Assembly: GCA_025529335.1 (NCBI GenBank)
Contig: JAMYHX010000162.1
Span: 17,478 to 81,477 of the forward strand
Direction of reading: 5' to 3'
Length of the DNA: 64,000 nucleotides
DNA from: Rhizopus sp. PT2906
Taxonomy: Eukaryota; Mucoromycota; Mucoromycetes; Mucorales; Rhizopodaceae
Positions within the stretch are counted from its first letter, which is position 1. Each line of letters opens with the position of its first letter. The notes beneath the pieces are model-generated. The model had not been told where the DNA came from. It did not search any database and was given only the letters and a program-made list of their open reading frames with translations. A program made the translations under genes and the position numbers. Positions 44,369 through 56,390 of the stretch are shown here, piece by piece.

Positions 44369-44369
44369 A
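44023..44369. other. divergent promoter region
   Basis: About 350 bp between the APSES start and the MIT-protein start, ending in a CT-rich then T-rich tract (about 44314-44368). Confidence 0.6.
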
Positions 44370-46230
44370 ATGAGCGTAGAATCAAGCCTTTTACCAGCAA
44401 GTCATCCATTCACACAACAGGAAACAAAGCATTTCTCCAAACGAATACTTCGATCAGCTTTACAAAAAGCAAATGTAGCTGTTCAGTGTGATTCGACCAA
44501 TGATGTCTTGGGAGCTGTTCATGCCTATACGGAAGCTATCGAACTGCTCGAAAAGGTGTTGAACTTGATCGAAAAAGACAACGATAAGAAACGTTTGCAG
44601 GAAATAGTAAGAGGAAAAAAAAAATAAGCTTTGTTTTCTCTCTCTATCTTGTATATCTCACTATTTTCCTTATTTCATTAAAAAGCATGATTCTTATTCT
44701 GAGCGTATTCGACTTTTAACAGCTATTGTCATTGAAGAGGGAAAAGAAAAAGAGATACAACCTATAGAGAAAGGCGATGATGAAGACAGTGAAGACAGCG
44801 AAGACAGTGAAGTCAGTGACGACGACTGGGAGACAAAGCCAACACTACAGAAGGCTACTGTACGCAAAATAATTTCTACAGAGTTTAATCGCAACATGAC
44901 TACATCATCATCATCATTCAGTATGCATTCCTCAAAGAGTACTCCTATAACACAACAACAACAACAGCAGTCTCATGCTGACAATGAAGATTATGATCTG
45001 GATTCAGATATAGAGGCCAAACAAATGCCTGCAATGACACTTCCTTCCTTGAAAAAGAAGGAAGAAGAACTACCACCATCATCACCTGCGACGCCTACAG
45101 CAATAGCCTATATCAGACCTTATCGTACTCGAACAAGTAGTTTACCTAAAGTGCCGAGGTCTTCCTCAATGTCTACTGTCGAATCATTGGATGAAGAGCA
45201 GCAGCCGACTAAAGTGCGCACCTCCGCCATAGGGTCTATGCGAAAAAAGACTGTCAATCGATTGTCCGTCGAAGGTCTCGTCGGGCGAAAATCGGCAGGT
45301 TATACACACAGCACAGGAAGTCCGTCATTTGGGCATTTCTTAAAAGACCAAACGCAGGACACAGAGGAGGTTAAGGAGCATCAACAACTCAAGCTACTTT
45401 TGGCACTGGAAAAGAGTATGCAACAAGGCGCTTATGTAACAAAGAAATTATATATACCCAAAAGCTTATGGTAAAATCATCATGTCATTTAAGCTAAATA
45501 AGCATTATTAATTGGAAATTGTAGGCAGCAGCACAACGTTAAGTTATCATTTGTAGATATCAAAATATCCGCCTGTGAAACACTGGCGAATGATCTTCAT
45601 CGACTTGAAAATTGGGCTTATTTAGATGATCTATTGAGTTCATTAAGGCTATTGGAGCACGTGGAGACATCAGTAGAGAGTTTAAAGACCAATTTATCAA
45701 AGAAGTTCAAGAGAGAAAGTACAAATGGAGGTAATCAGACAAGTAGTGCAGGTCATACAAATGGTACCACAAAGATTGAAACCACCAAAAAGTCAAGTCA
45801 GTCATTCATGTCGTGGGGGACAAAGCTGACAAAATCAGTGGAACGTATGAATGCCTTTAGTTTAACAAAAGGGTAACTATAGGAACAAAACAATAAGGAG
45901 TACACGAAATAATTGTGTATGTAGAGAGGATCATTATAAACAATATATTGAGGCCTTAGAGAGGCTTTTGAAGAAGATCCATACGTTAGGTAAGCAAGTG
46001 ATGATAACAATAATATTAAATAATAAATAATTATTATAATAGAAAAATGGTTAAATTATTATCATGAAGAAAAGAAAAGAACAAATAATCCACAATGTGA
46101 AATGATGCTTGTGAAATTGAGTAAAGTCTGTGATGTGATTAATACAATCATAGGTGGATTTGTGGTTCGAGATATGACCGTTCTACTTGCCAAATGGCTA
46201 AAACGGGGAGGTACATGGGTGAGCGAATAA
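44370..46230 (+). CDS. MIT-domain protein
   Basis: Exons 44370-44606, 44686-45470, 45525-45872, 45925-45989 and 46043-46230 give 540 aa. The N-terminus is an MIT-like three-helix unit: SALQKANVAVQCDSTNDVLG, AVHAYTEAIELLEKV, then exon 2 begins HDSYSERIRLLTAI. A long acidic, Ser-rich and basic middle follows (SLPKVPRSSSMSTVESLDEE). The C-terminal third has conserved helical blocks (ISACETLANDLHRLENWAYL, KQYIEALERLLKKIHTL, FVVRDMTVLLAKWLKRGG). Known: MIT domains bind ESCRT-III tails; fungi have a family with an MIT head and a helical tail of unclear role. Inferred: a membrane-trafficking or cytokinesis factor. Confidence 0.82.
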
Positions 46231-46371
46231 GTGATTAAACCACTGTTTTTATCCTCTTTTTATACATTTATACATATATATATAATATATATATATATAT
46301 ACCTTAAATATATTAATAATTTATTTCAAAAAAAAAAAAAAAAGAAGAGCGAACAAGACGTGCTATTTATA

Positions 46372-49093
46372 TTAAAATGTACTTCTAAACTTTTTAATCT
46401 CTACCATCACTGTTTGTACTCCAACTGGATGAAGTCTAGCCAAGATGTTTCTCTTTTCTAAAATGTCTAGGAATTTTGTATAATAGACAATCAATTGAGC
46501 GAGAACTGCATGAAGTACACTTGTGCCATTTTTAAAGTTGGAAAAGTATTGAATAACGGACGCATTGATCGATTTAAGAGATTGACGCCAAGTCTGAGTA
46601 AAGTGCGAAGAGATACGTTCAAGGTCAGGGATAGAACAGTTTTCTGGTTTTTGAACACATTGGATCATTGGACCAAAATAAGGCTTTAACTGCTCATCAA
46701 CAAAGGCATTTTTCTGGAGCGAGTGAAGTTGCTTAAAATAGTTGACCTCATTCTCTACTGCATGGCTGTGCGTTTCCTAACAAAGATATTACTATAAAAA
46801 CGTAATTTCATTCCTCTGAACTTACTTGAAGTACAGATAGGATAAGGTCGTAATTGTTAACAAGAAAAGCGATGCGCTTAGGCGAGTCAGTTAGTTCGTT
46901 TGACATACGTGAAAGGACAGCTTCAAACTCATCGCGTAATCTATGAATACTATTAGATAAAATGGCATCATCGTATCCATCATTAAGTACTAGCAACGAA
47001 GCTGCAAACTCAGCATAACGTCTAGTAATCTTAAAGGCTCTGGTTAGTAGGCCAAAATCTTTGTTCTTTATCTTTTTATAAAAAACTTACATAATGAGGA
47101 TGAATGTCTTTCACAAGTGATTTGCTATGAAACATCTTTTTTAAGCTGTCTATATGCAATGATATGATATGCTGAAACCGAGGCCATAACAGCATATTGG
47201 TTGCATTAGTATATCCTTCTAGAGCAGGTACACGTCGTCTTTGCAGCTCTAATGCTAGCTGTGTATTGATTCGAATGCATAATAATATACCAACCGCATC
47301 ATAGCAATTTTCTACATAGGTCTTTGTAAATTGCTATATGCAAATATATACAAGGTTACATTGACTATCTATTTCATTTTATCGTCACTTACAATTCCCA
47401 CTTTTTCTGTGGGCTCAAATATGGATTGGAATATGGTTTTTGTGGTATCTGCTGCAGACTTGGAATCTCTTGAGAAGAATTCATGGATGAATAAATATTC
47501 TGAACTTGCATTATCGATTAATGTCAAGTTGAAGCTTCGAAAGAGTTGTTCAAATTGATATTTCTAATCTTTTTTATGAAAAGAGAAAAGAATGAACTCT
47601 TTTACTTTTATTACCTGTTCTTTAGCTTCTGCAACATGAATCAGAATGACACCAGGATCTTGAATTCTGAGGGTATCACTTCGGTCTCCTAATGCGAATA
47701 CGTTGGTCTTATTCAAAGCTACCTTGGTGCCGCCAAATATGCCTCCTTTACGAGCACTTTCTTCTATGCCTATTAGGTCTGATTTCTCTGCAGACACAGT
47801 CTAGGAAAAAGATATCATGTTATCATAAAGCTAGCATATATTTTTAGACTATTACCTGGAGTTTTATCAGGCCCTTACTATATCTTTCAAAGTGATTATG
47901 AAAATACCAACGTAATGCATTTATATATGTTTGTCGTATTTCTGTTGCAGCATCGTGATGTCTTTCCATAACAAAGCTATGTAAATTTTTATATTTTAAA
48001 AACACAGACTGTTGCATGATTTGTATGTTGGCATTGGGAACACAAAGGAGCTGAATACGAGAGAGAAAGAAATCACGAATGGTGGAGGCAGCCTTCAGTC
48101 GTAGTTTCTCCAGCTCTGGGCCGACATTTTGTAAGGCTTTTATTGGGCGATGTTGATTGGCTTTGATGAATCGCATTTGTTTATTGATTGTAGTAAGGTA
48201 TTCCAGCCAAGTCTCATCCACTTCTTCTTCAGTAATTTTTCTAGAATGAAAAAAAAGTATGAGTTCGGTTTCTAAAAGTAAGAGAGAGAGAGAGTCTTTC
48301 ATTACCTTATCATATAAGGTGGTATAACCATGCCCTGTAGAGCCTTGCCCAGTCGTGCTTCCAGTGTCTGATGAAGGTAAGAATGAATATAGGATGATCT
48401 TTATCAAATGTACCTTTCGGTTTTTTAATTTAACGTTCATAAGCGTAGATTGTTCCTGTAAGTTTTGTATTTCACTGCTAATATTACCCAAATCACTCTG
48501 GAAAGCGTTCAGCAGTCCTTCCATGCGACCGAGGACTTGATCACAGTACTATTTCATAAATACGTGTTAATGATAAAAAAAAGAGATATATATGTAATCT
48601 ATTTACTTGTATTTCTGTATGCAGATCAATAAAAGACTGAACGTTTTCCAAGTCTAAACAATGAGAGAGAGAGAGAGAGAGAATTAATAAGGGGGAAAAA
48701 ATAGGGATTCATGCAGTAGTCTCACTTACAGTTTCTTTCCAGTTCCTCTTGTGCAGTTACTTTTTCCTCTATAATTTTGTTTGCATATTCACGCAAGTCC
48801 ATATCTTTTTCCAATGTTATATCAAGTAGTTCATCTTTTTGCCGTATATGTGAGCTTAAATAATAATATAACATCTATAGTTTACCATCAAAGTTATCAA
48901 AGATGGAATCGACTTCATCTTCACTAGAGTTATTATTGTCAGTTTCATTCTACAGCAAGGTAATCAGTATCACACTGGTGTCAATACTGTAAGCAGTTAG
49001 TACTTGTACAGCTGGAGGCGTTAATAATTTATCGAGTTCAGTCAATGTGTTTGTGTTGGGTATAGATGGTAAAGATTTGTCGAAATCAGGCAT
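46372..49093 (-). CDS. VPS52, GARP/EARP tethering complex subunit
   Basis: Twelve exons on the minus strand (49093-49010, 48949-48886, 48834-48730, 48653-48607, 48548-48414, 48367-48306, 48240-47856, 47800-47615, 47563-47393, 47333-47091, 47029-46826, 46776-46372) give 696 aa; human VPS52 has 723. Family blocks: DQVLGRMEGLLNAFQSDLGN, SSEIQNLQEQSTLMNVKLKN, SDLIGIEESARKGG, FEQLFRSFNLTLIDNASSEY, ENCYDAVGILLCIRI, PHYITRRYAEF, FLVNNYDLILSVLQ and YFSNFKNGTSVLHAVLAQL. Known: with Vps51/53/54 it tethers endosome-derived vesicles at the trans-Golgi. One intron (48654-48729) carries a GA microsatellite. Confidence 0.95.
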
Positions 49094-49153
49094 TAAAAAA
49101 AGAAGGAAAGTGGATGCGGAGATGGGACATGACCGACATTATGAAAAAACGGT

Positions 49154-49661
49154 TTATTGTGAGGGTATATGAGCTTTTTTAGCCTTTTCTAGTTCACGTT
49201 GACAAAGGCTTAATGCTAGTTTGGATAGTTCTAATGCGTTTTGCTTTTCTTTAATTTGTGACTTGAGTGAATCCAGTTCTTTGGACAGTTTGTCAATCTG
49301 AGACGTGTCTTGAACAACAAGTTTTATAGGCAACACATTCCTTATTTTACTCGTTTTGATAGTCTTTCTATTAAAATATCATGAGCCATGGTTCTTTTCA
49401 TATAATAATTCAACTTACTGGCAAATAGGACAACTATCATTTCGACTATCAGCAGCCCAGCGACGTATGCAACTATCAAAAGAATGAGTAGATCTAAAAG
49501 AGAGAGATCAACAACACATTTTACCTGTTTCCAAATAAATGTCCACATGCTAAGCTAACCAGTCTATGTTCTCCTTTTCTCTTCCAGTCTTCATAACAAA
49601 TAGGACATTGAAAGTGATCGTCTTGATCTTGTGATTCAAGTCTAGGCTTTTTCTGACTCAT
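49154..49661 (-). CDS. small C3HC4 RING-finger protein, RFWD3-like RING
   Basis: Exons 49661-49525, 49472-49419 and 49367-49154 give 134 aa. The RING has CPICYEDW, then GEHRLVSLACGHLFG, then CIRRW and CPIC: Cys-x2-Cys, Cys-x-His, Cys-x(n)-Cys, as in C3HC4. The wording GEHRLVSLACGHLFG and the following QKTIKTSKIRNVLPIKLVVQ resemble the RING of RFWD3, an E3 ligase in DNA-damage response. A coiled coil (LSKELDSLKSQIKEKQNALE) follows and then the protein ends, with no WD40 repeats. Inferred: an E3 ubiquitin ligase. It lies 60 bp upstream of VPS52 on the same strand. Confidence 0.85.
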
Positions 49662-50253
49662 TAGTCATGTATTTGATTTAAAAAAAGAAAAAAAGAAAGA
49701 GAAATAGAATAAAGAAAAAAAAGGTAATTGCTGAATAGAACTTGTTCGTTTCTGAGTGATTTTAGACAAGAGTTGGATACTCTATTGATACTCTTATAAT
49801 GTCTCTTTTTTTTTTTTTTTTGCTTTATATTTCTTTCAGGGTACACTACTACCAAATATGGTATTAACTTTAGATGTCAAAAGTGAATATTAATTTAATA
49901 CATGGTGGTTATTCATATAATATGTATTGGCATAGCAACAGCATATCATCTTACAAGAACCAATAACACCTTTGTCTTCATTTTGGACATATTACAAACG
50001 TTTATGATAATAAACTTTTTGCCAGGGGACAATTTGGGAACATATACGAGTATTTCTGTATTTCCTAGCATCTTTACAAAAAATAAAAAGCTCATCCGTG
50101 TCTTACACAACATACTCCGCGTCTTACGTTTGCCATTCCCCGTATGTGACATGGAACACCATATGACATTATTTTTATTGTATGACCAATCTTTAGATAC
50201 TCTATCTCTTCTTCTTATAATATGATGCATCTTTCAATGTGTATATATACATG
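49662..50253. other. spacer, coding potential unclear
   Basis: About 590 bp with open frames on both strands (108 codons plus, 95 codons minus) that overlap each other; neither has a recognisable domain or a clear splice model, so I call no gene. Confidence 0.4.
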
Positions 50254-50502
50254 TTATGATTTTTTAATTGTAGAATACTTGTATGGGTCATTTTCAGATG
50301 ATAAATCAGTGATGATACTCATCATCTTTAATCTACTCCTTGCTGGACATTGTTCATCTTTGATTGATTGTAAAGCAAGTATCGAGTAATTTTGTAATGC
50401 GTTCGCAGCTGCCTGTCTTTTATGTACAGTTGCATAATCGTCTCTTTTTGATAAGGGCTTTGGTGTGTTTTGACAAGCTATAAAATTATCACTGCTTGAC
50501 AT
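50254..50502 (-). CDS. small protein of unknown family
   Basis: An 82-residue frame without introns, starting MSSSDNFIACQNTPKPLSKR, with a central helical Ala/Gln-rich part (VHKRQAAANALQNYSILALQ) and KDEQCPARSRLKMMSIITDL near the end. The composition is protein-like, not that of random AT-rich sequence. In-frame upstream codons would add only a poly-Phe stretch, so the ATG at 50502 was preferred. It is divergent from myosin V, with 216 bp between starts. I do not recognise it. Confidence 0.55.
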   Translation of the reverse strand: MSSSDNFIACQNTPKPLSKRDDYATVHKRQAAANALQNYSILALQSIKDEQCPARSRLKMMSIITDLSSENDPYKYSTIKKS

Positions 50503-50718
50503 GGAATAAAATAACAGAAAAATAACAGAAAAAAAAAAAAAAAAGCGGAGCATCATATGACAAACAATTCTTTTTCAGCTTACACAAAAACAGACGATGC
50601 TCATTTTGGAAAGTTCGGCCATTAATTTAGATGTCCGCCTCAACCTGATATGAATAGTTACTTTCTTTTGTTTGTCTTTTTATTTTTTTTATTATTTATT
50701 CTGATAAATTTTGATAAA

Positions 50719-53700
50719 ATGTCCGAAAAGCAAGACTTTATCGAGGTTTATACTAAGGGCATAAAGGCTTGGTTTCCGGATAAAGAAGAAGGCTGGGTTT
50801 CTGCTACTTGCGTGTCTAATACAGTGGAGGGTGACAAAATTACCTTAAAGTTTATAGACGATTCAGCTGAAAAAGTAAGCTTGGCCTTGTTTAAAATCTA
50901 AACATGATAAACTGATTTGATATTAGGAGCATGTGTTTGAATCTACACTGACTGCTATCAAAAAATCAAATGGCTCCAACTTACCACCTCTTCGTAATCC
51001 ACCCAAGATGGAATATACAGATGATCTAACGAATTTGAGCTACTTAAATGAACCCTCTGGTAAATAGATAGAATATTACGTATTTCAAACACAGTACTTA
51101 GATATTTTAGTTCTGAATACAATCAGAACGAGATATATGCAACACTTGATTTACACCTATTCTGGTATCGTGCTGATCGCTGTAAACCCATTTGATCGTG
51201 TCCCGCTTTACGAATCAGACATTGTGCAACAATACTCTGGTAAACGAAGGGGTGAGCTTGAACCTCATCTGTTTGCTATTGCAGAAGAAGCCTATCGATG
51301 TATGATACGAGAACAAAGAAACCAGACTATTGTTGTCTCGGGTGAAAGTGGTGCTGGTAAAACAGTCAGTGCCAAGTATATTATGAGATATTTTGCAACA
51401 GCTGATGATCAAGAATCGACGGGAAAGGTCAAGAAGGATAGTGGATCCTTGACAGAAGTAGAAGAACAGATATTGGGTAATAATAATAATAATAAATAGT
51501 TTGTATACACTACTAATCGCGTATATAATAGCTACAAATCCTATTATGGAAGCCTTTGGTAATGCAAAGACAACTCGAAATGATAATTCCTCCAGATTTG
51601 GTAAATATATTGAAATTCAGTTTGATGGTTGCGCAAACATTGTGGGGGCAAAGATTAGGACATATTTATTGGAAAGATCAAGACTTATATTTCAACCTGA
51701 AACTGAACGAAACTATCACATCTTTTATCAGGTAAACAGATATATTTATTCAAAGAACCTAGTTAAACATCTAACAACTCTTAAAAAAAGCTCTGTGCAG
51801 GCGTTCCTTCCCAAGAGAGAAAAGAGTTTGAATTAAATGATTATACACATTTTCATTATCTGAATCAAAGTGGAACTGGTGAAATTCCTGGTGTAGACGA
51901 TAAACAAGAGTTTGATCTGACTCAAAAAGCCCTTTCCACAGTGGGTCTCTCTGTTGATTTACAATGGAAGATATTTAGATTACTATCAGCTTTACTTCAT
52001 ATCGGTAATATCAACATAACAGGCCGTAATGATGCTCTTCTTTCAGACACGGACCCTGCTTTGGCAACCTCCTCTCGACTTTTGGGAATCAACGCTGACG
52101 AGTTTAGAAAATGGATTGTTAAAAAGCAAATCATCACCCGTTCAGAAAAGATTGTGACAAATCTAACACCAGTTCAGGCAAATGTCGTGAGGGATTCCGT
52201 CGCCAAATATATCTATTCCAATCTGTTTGATTGGCTTGTAGGTGTCATCAATGAAAGCCTGTCTTGTCCTGATGAACAAAATACTGTCAAGAATTTTATC
52301 GGCGTACTTGATATCTATGGTTTTGAACACTTTAAGCAAAACTCGTTTGAACAATTTTGCATCAACTATGCCAATGAGAAATTACAGCAGCAGTTTAATC
52401 AACATGTTTTTAAGCTGGAACAAGAAGAGTATATGAGAGAAAAAATTAACTGGACATTTATCGAGTTTAGCGATAATCAGAAATGTATAGAAATGATCGA
52501 GGGAAGATTGGGTATTTTGTCTCTTTTAGACGAAGTAAGTTATATGTACACAATAATAATCTCGGCACTAACGCACAGCTGTAGGAATCACGGTTACCTG
52601 CGGGTACAGATCAAGCTTTCTGTCAAAAGCTGTATGACCATTTTGCAACATCAGAGTACAAGAATTACTTTAAGAAGCCACGCTTTTCAAACCAAGCATT
52701 TACCATTGAACACTATGCTCACGAAGTGCAATATGAAGCCGAGAACTTTTTGGAAAAGAACAAAGACTCACTGCCCGATGAACATTTGGAAATGCTTCGA
52801 AATTCAGAATTCAATTTCTTGGAAGAAATCCTTTCCAAGTCTTTGTCTGCTGCTCAAGCAATGGCCTCTACAGTAAGTTTATATATAGCGTTATTCAAAT
52901 GTTTGCGTCACATAACGCTTATGTTCACTAGGACAATAAGAGAAAGAGCATGATCTCTAGAAAGCCCACTTTAGGTTCTATATTTAAGGTAAACACAATC
53001 AAACAGAGTCCCATGACTGATCCTTCTCTCTCTTTATAGAATTCACTTATAAACTTGATGGCTACTATAGGAAATACGAATGTGCATTACATTCGTTGTA
53101 TTAAGCCTAACGAGGCGAAGGTCGCGTGGGAATTCGACGGACCTATGGTTTTATCCCAACTACGTGCTTGTGGTGTTCTCGAAACGATTCGTATCAGTTG
53201 TCTGGGATATCCATCCCGTTGGACTTTTGAGGAATTTGCTGAACGTTATTATGCACTTGTTCCATCAAAACAATGGGAGACAAATGACATTAGATCTCTC
53301 TGTCAACTTGTTCTAGACAGCTGCATCAAGGACACAGATAAATATCAAATTGGTGAAACCAAAATCTTCTTCCGTGCTGGTCAGCTTGCCTATATGGAAA
53401 AGTTAAGATCAGACAGATATGACGCTTGTGCCATTGTTCTTCAAAAGAACATGAGACGTTTTGTCTATCGCCGACGTTATGTACGTCTCCAGGCATTGAT
53501 TGTTCAGCTTCAATGTCTCGCGCGTCAAAAACTGGCTACACATAAATTGCAAAAGCTTCGACAAAACAAGGCAGCTATCATTATCCAAACGAACTTTAGA
53601 CGATATATTGCTCACAAGTCATTTGTATCTAAAAAGGACTTTATCATTAGACTTCAGACAGGTATTTTTTTGTATATAGATTGTGTTGCTCTTGTATGGC

Positions 53701-56140
53701 TCACATAATTTTCATAAGCCATTCGTAGCCGTCAAACACGCAAAATACACAAGAGCTTGCAAGAGCATCATGCTGCTATACAAATTCAACGTCATGCTAG
53801 AGGAATGTAAGTGACTATATAACCTTGTTTGTCTCAAATCTCAATCTGTATTTTTAATATAGGCTTGCTCGTAAATGGTACAAGTCTCAGATTGCACACA
53901 TCGTACTCTTACAATCTTGTATTCGTCGCCGAACTGCTCAAAAGCAGCTTGTTACTTTAAGATTAGAGGCCAAGTCTGCAAATCACTTTAAGGAAGTGTC
54001 GTATAAGCTTGAAAACAAGGTAGTCGAATTAAATCAAATGATTGCTACCTTAAAGGCCGAAAAGACAGCATCAGATCAAAAGGCAGTACATTTAGAAGCT
54101 CAGTTACAACATACCACTGAAAGATATGAAAAGATGGAGAAATCATCCAAAGAGGTTGAACACAGTCTGAAAGAACTAAAGACAAGCTACGAGTTACTTC
54201 AGGAAGAGCATGACAAGGTCAAATCCGAGCATGCGTCCACTCTTGAAAAAGTACAAAAGCTGACAAAAGAAACAAACGTGCTCAAGGAACAACTCGAAAA
54301 AGAAAAGATGAAGCTACAACAACAAAAGGAGAAAGCAAAGCCCACAAAAGACGAAAATGCAAGCGAAGTAGCCGAGTTAAAGCAACAGATCACTGCTTTA
54401 AAGGCTCAGTTAGCAAGAGCCATGCACAGCACAAGAAAGCAGGATTCTTTATCTCCTGCAAGAAATGGCAATCGAACTTTATCACCGTCACCTATGCGTG
54501 GAAGACAGCCATCATTTAGCGCAGAGGAGCCTCTGAAGCAGACAACTCTGCTGACCAACAGGAAAACACGTAGAAATAGCTCTATTGAAGTAGGTGCTGT
54601 AGGTGCCAAGTCATCCATCGATCGAATTCGATTGGCGGAAGAGTTGAGCAACGGTAAGACGCCTAGACCTACCTCACTTGGTTTGTATGGTATAAACGGT
54701 CAAGCGGGTCGATTAAATACCATTTCGGGTGATCCTGAGGAAGAGGTAAGAGAAAAAAGATATGTCCAGAATGATAAAGAAATACTGATTTGTTTTCCAT
54801 GACATAGATTAACTCTATCCTTCGCCAAGAGGAACCGCTCCAGGAAGAAATCTTGAGTGGGCTCGTCAGATCATTAAAGATTCCCTTGCCTAGCACAAAG
54901 AATCCTCCCTCACTCAAAGAAATTGTATTTCCTGCGCACATCATTGGTCTATGTGTGAAGGGCATGTGGAGAATTGGGTACCATCGTGAATCAGAGAACT
55001 TGGTGTTTGCTGTCATTGACGCTATTCATAAACAATGTTTGGTAAGTAAACTGGATCGTTGAGCTTGTCATTGACTTTGCTTCTTGTAGGCATTTAATGG
55101 AGAAGATGCTTTTGTACCATGTTCTTTTTGGTTAACAAACACACATGAGCTTTTATCCACTATTATCCAAACAGAGCAACAGTTCCAAAAGGAATTACAA
55201 GAAAGAGGTCACTCTATCAGTTGGAGAGAGCTTGAAAAGCTAACTCAAGACATCAAACACGAGTTACAGTGTCTCGAAGACAATATCTATCAAATCCTTG
55301 TCAAGGAAATCAAAAAGCAGTATAGCAAGATGGTTATTCCTGCTGTCATCGAGAGTCAATCGCTACCAGGCTTTATCACAAATGACTCTGGTAGATTCCT
55401 AAATAGACTCTTTATGACCCACAGTGAACCTGCATACAACATGGATGACTTGCTGGCATTCTTACACAAGGTATACAAAACGATGACATGTTACTCTATT
55501 GAACCATCGGCCATTCGTCAAGTTCTAACAGAAGTTTTGAAAATGACTGGAACCATGTCTTTTAATGATTTGTTGATGCGAAAAAACTTTTCATCTTGGA
55601 AGCGAGGTAAAAAATAGAATAGAATAGGAAATGAATGATGCTTTAATGGTTTGTTTAGCCATGCAAATCCAATACAACATCTCTCGTATTGAAGAATGGT
55701 GCAAAAAGCATGACATACCTGAAGGAGTACTTCAACTAGAACATCTCACTCAAGCTACCAAGCTACTTCAATTAAAAAAGGCCAGTCTGGAAGATATTGA
55801 AAATATATATGACGTTTGCTGGGTTCTATCTCCAACTCAAATTCAAAAGCTTATTTCCCAATACCATCTTCTTGACTATGAAACCCCTATCAAACCTGAA
55901 ATACTTAAGGAAGTTGCCAATCGTGTAATATCTGGAGGTAATAATGTATTACTACTAGATCTAGTTCCCTTGGATATGTCTGCACCATTTGAAATACCCA
56001 GTTCGCGTAAAGTGACAGAGTATCTTTATTTACCAGCATGGATGCAACTTAAACGTCTTCGTCAGCTCATTCAATTAGAAGCTGCTCTTGATGAAACTAA
56101 ACGAAATGAAGTAATTGTAGAAGAACCAGGAAACTTGTGA
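50719..56140 (+). CDS. class V myosin heavy chain
   Basis: Thirteen exons (50719-50874, 50927-51059, 51111-51476, 51532-51731, 51791-52534, 52585-52872, 52932-52988, 53040-53661, 53719-53806, 53863-54745, 54808-55041, 55090-55606, 55659-56140) give 1589 aa. The motor has GESGAGKT (P-loop), NDNSSRFGK (switch I), LDIYGFEHF (switch II) and YIRCIKPNE with the LRACGVLETIRIS converter region. About five or six IQ motifs follow (IVLQKNMRRFVYRRR, IQIQRHARGMLARKW), then a coiled coil and a C-terminal DIL cargo-binding domain (FNDLLMRKNFSSWKR, then AMQIQYNISRIEEWCKKH). Known: carries secretory vesicles and organelles along actin to growing tips. Confidence 0.97.
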
Positions 56141-56390
56141 TATGTATTATAGTGTTGTAAATAAATATTTATGTCTCCGCGGTGTATCCTGATTCAGATT
56201 CAGTGTTTATTTTTTTGCATGATAATCAACGTTGATTTGTTCCCCCCACACAAAAAAAAAAAGAGAAAAAGAAAGAGAAAAAGAGGCTTCTTTACCGAGG
56301 GAAATTTATTTTAAGCCAGCTTTATTCTTTTCTTTCTTTTTCTCTCTCTCTTTTTTTTTTGTTGTTGTACTCTATTTCTTTGTTTCTTTA
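56141..56390. other. spacer between myosin V and the Kin1-like gene
   Basis: About 250 bp: AATAAA shortly after the myosin stop, then A-rich and CT-rich promoter tracts of the next gene. Confidence 0.6.

Noticed and set aside
49902..50230. Overlapping 108- and 95-codon frames on opposite strands
   Set aside because: I tried a spliced minus-strand model (donor GTAAGACG, acceptor TTGTAAAG) but it gave no recognisable protein; kept as unclear spacer.
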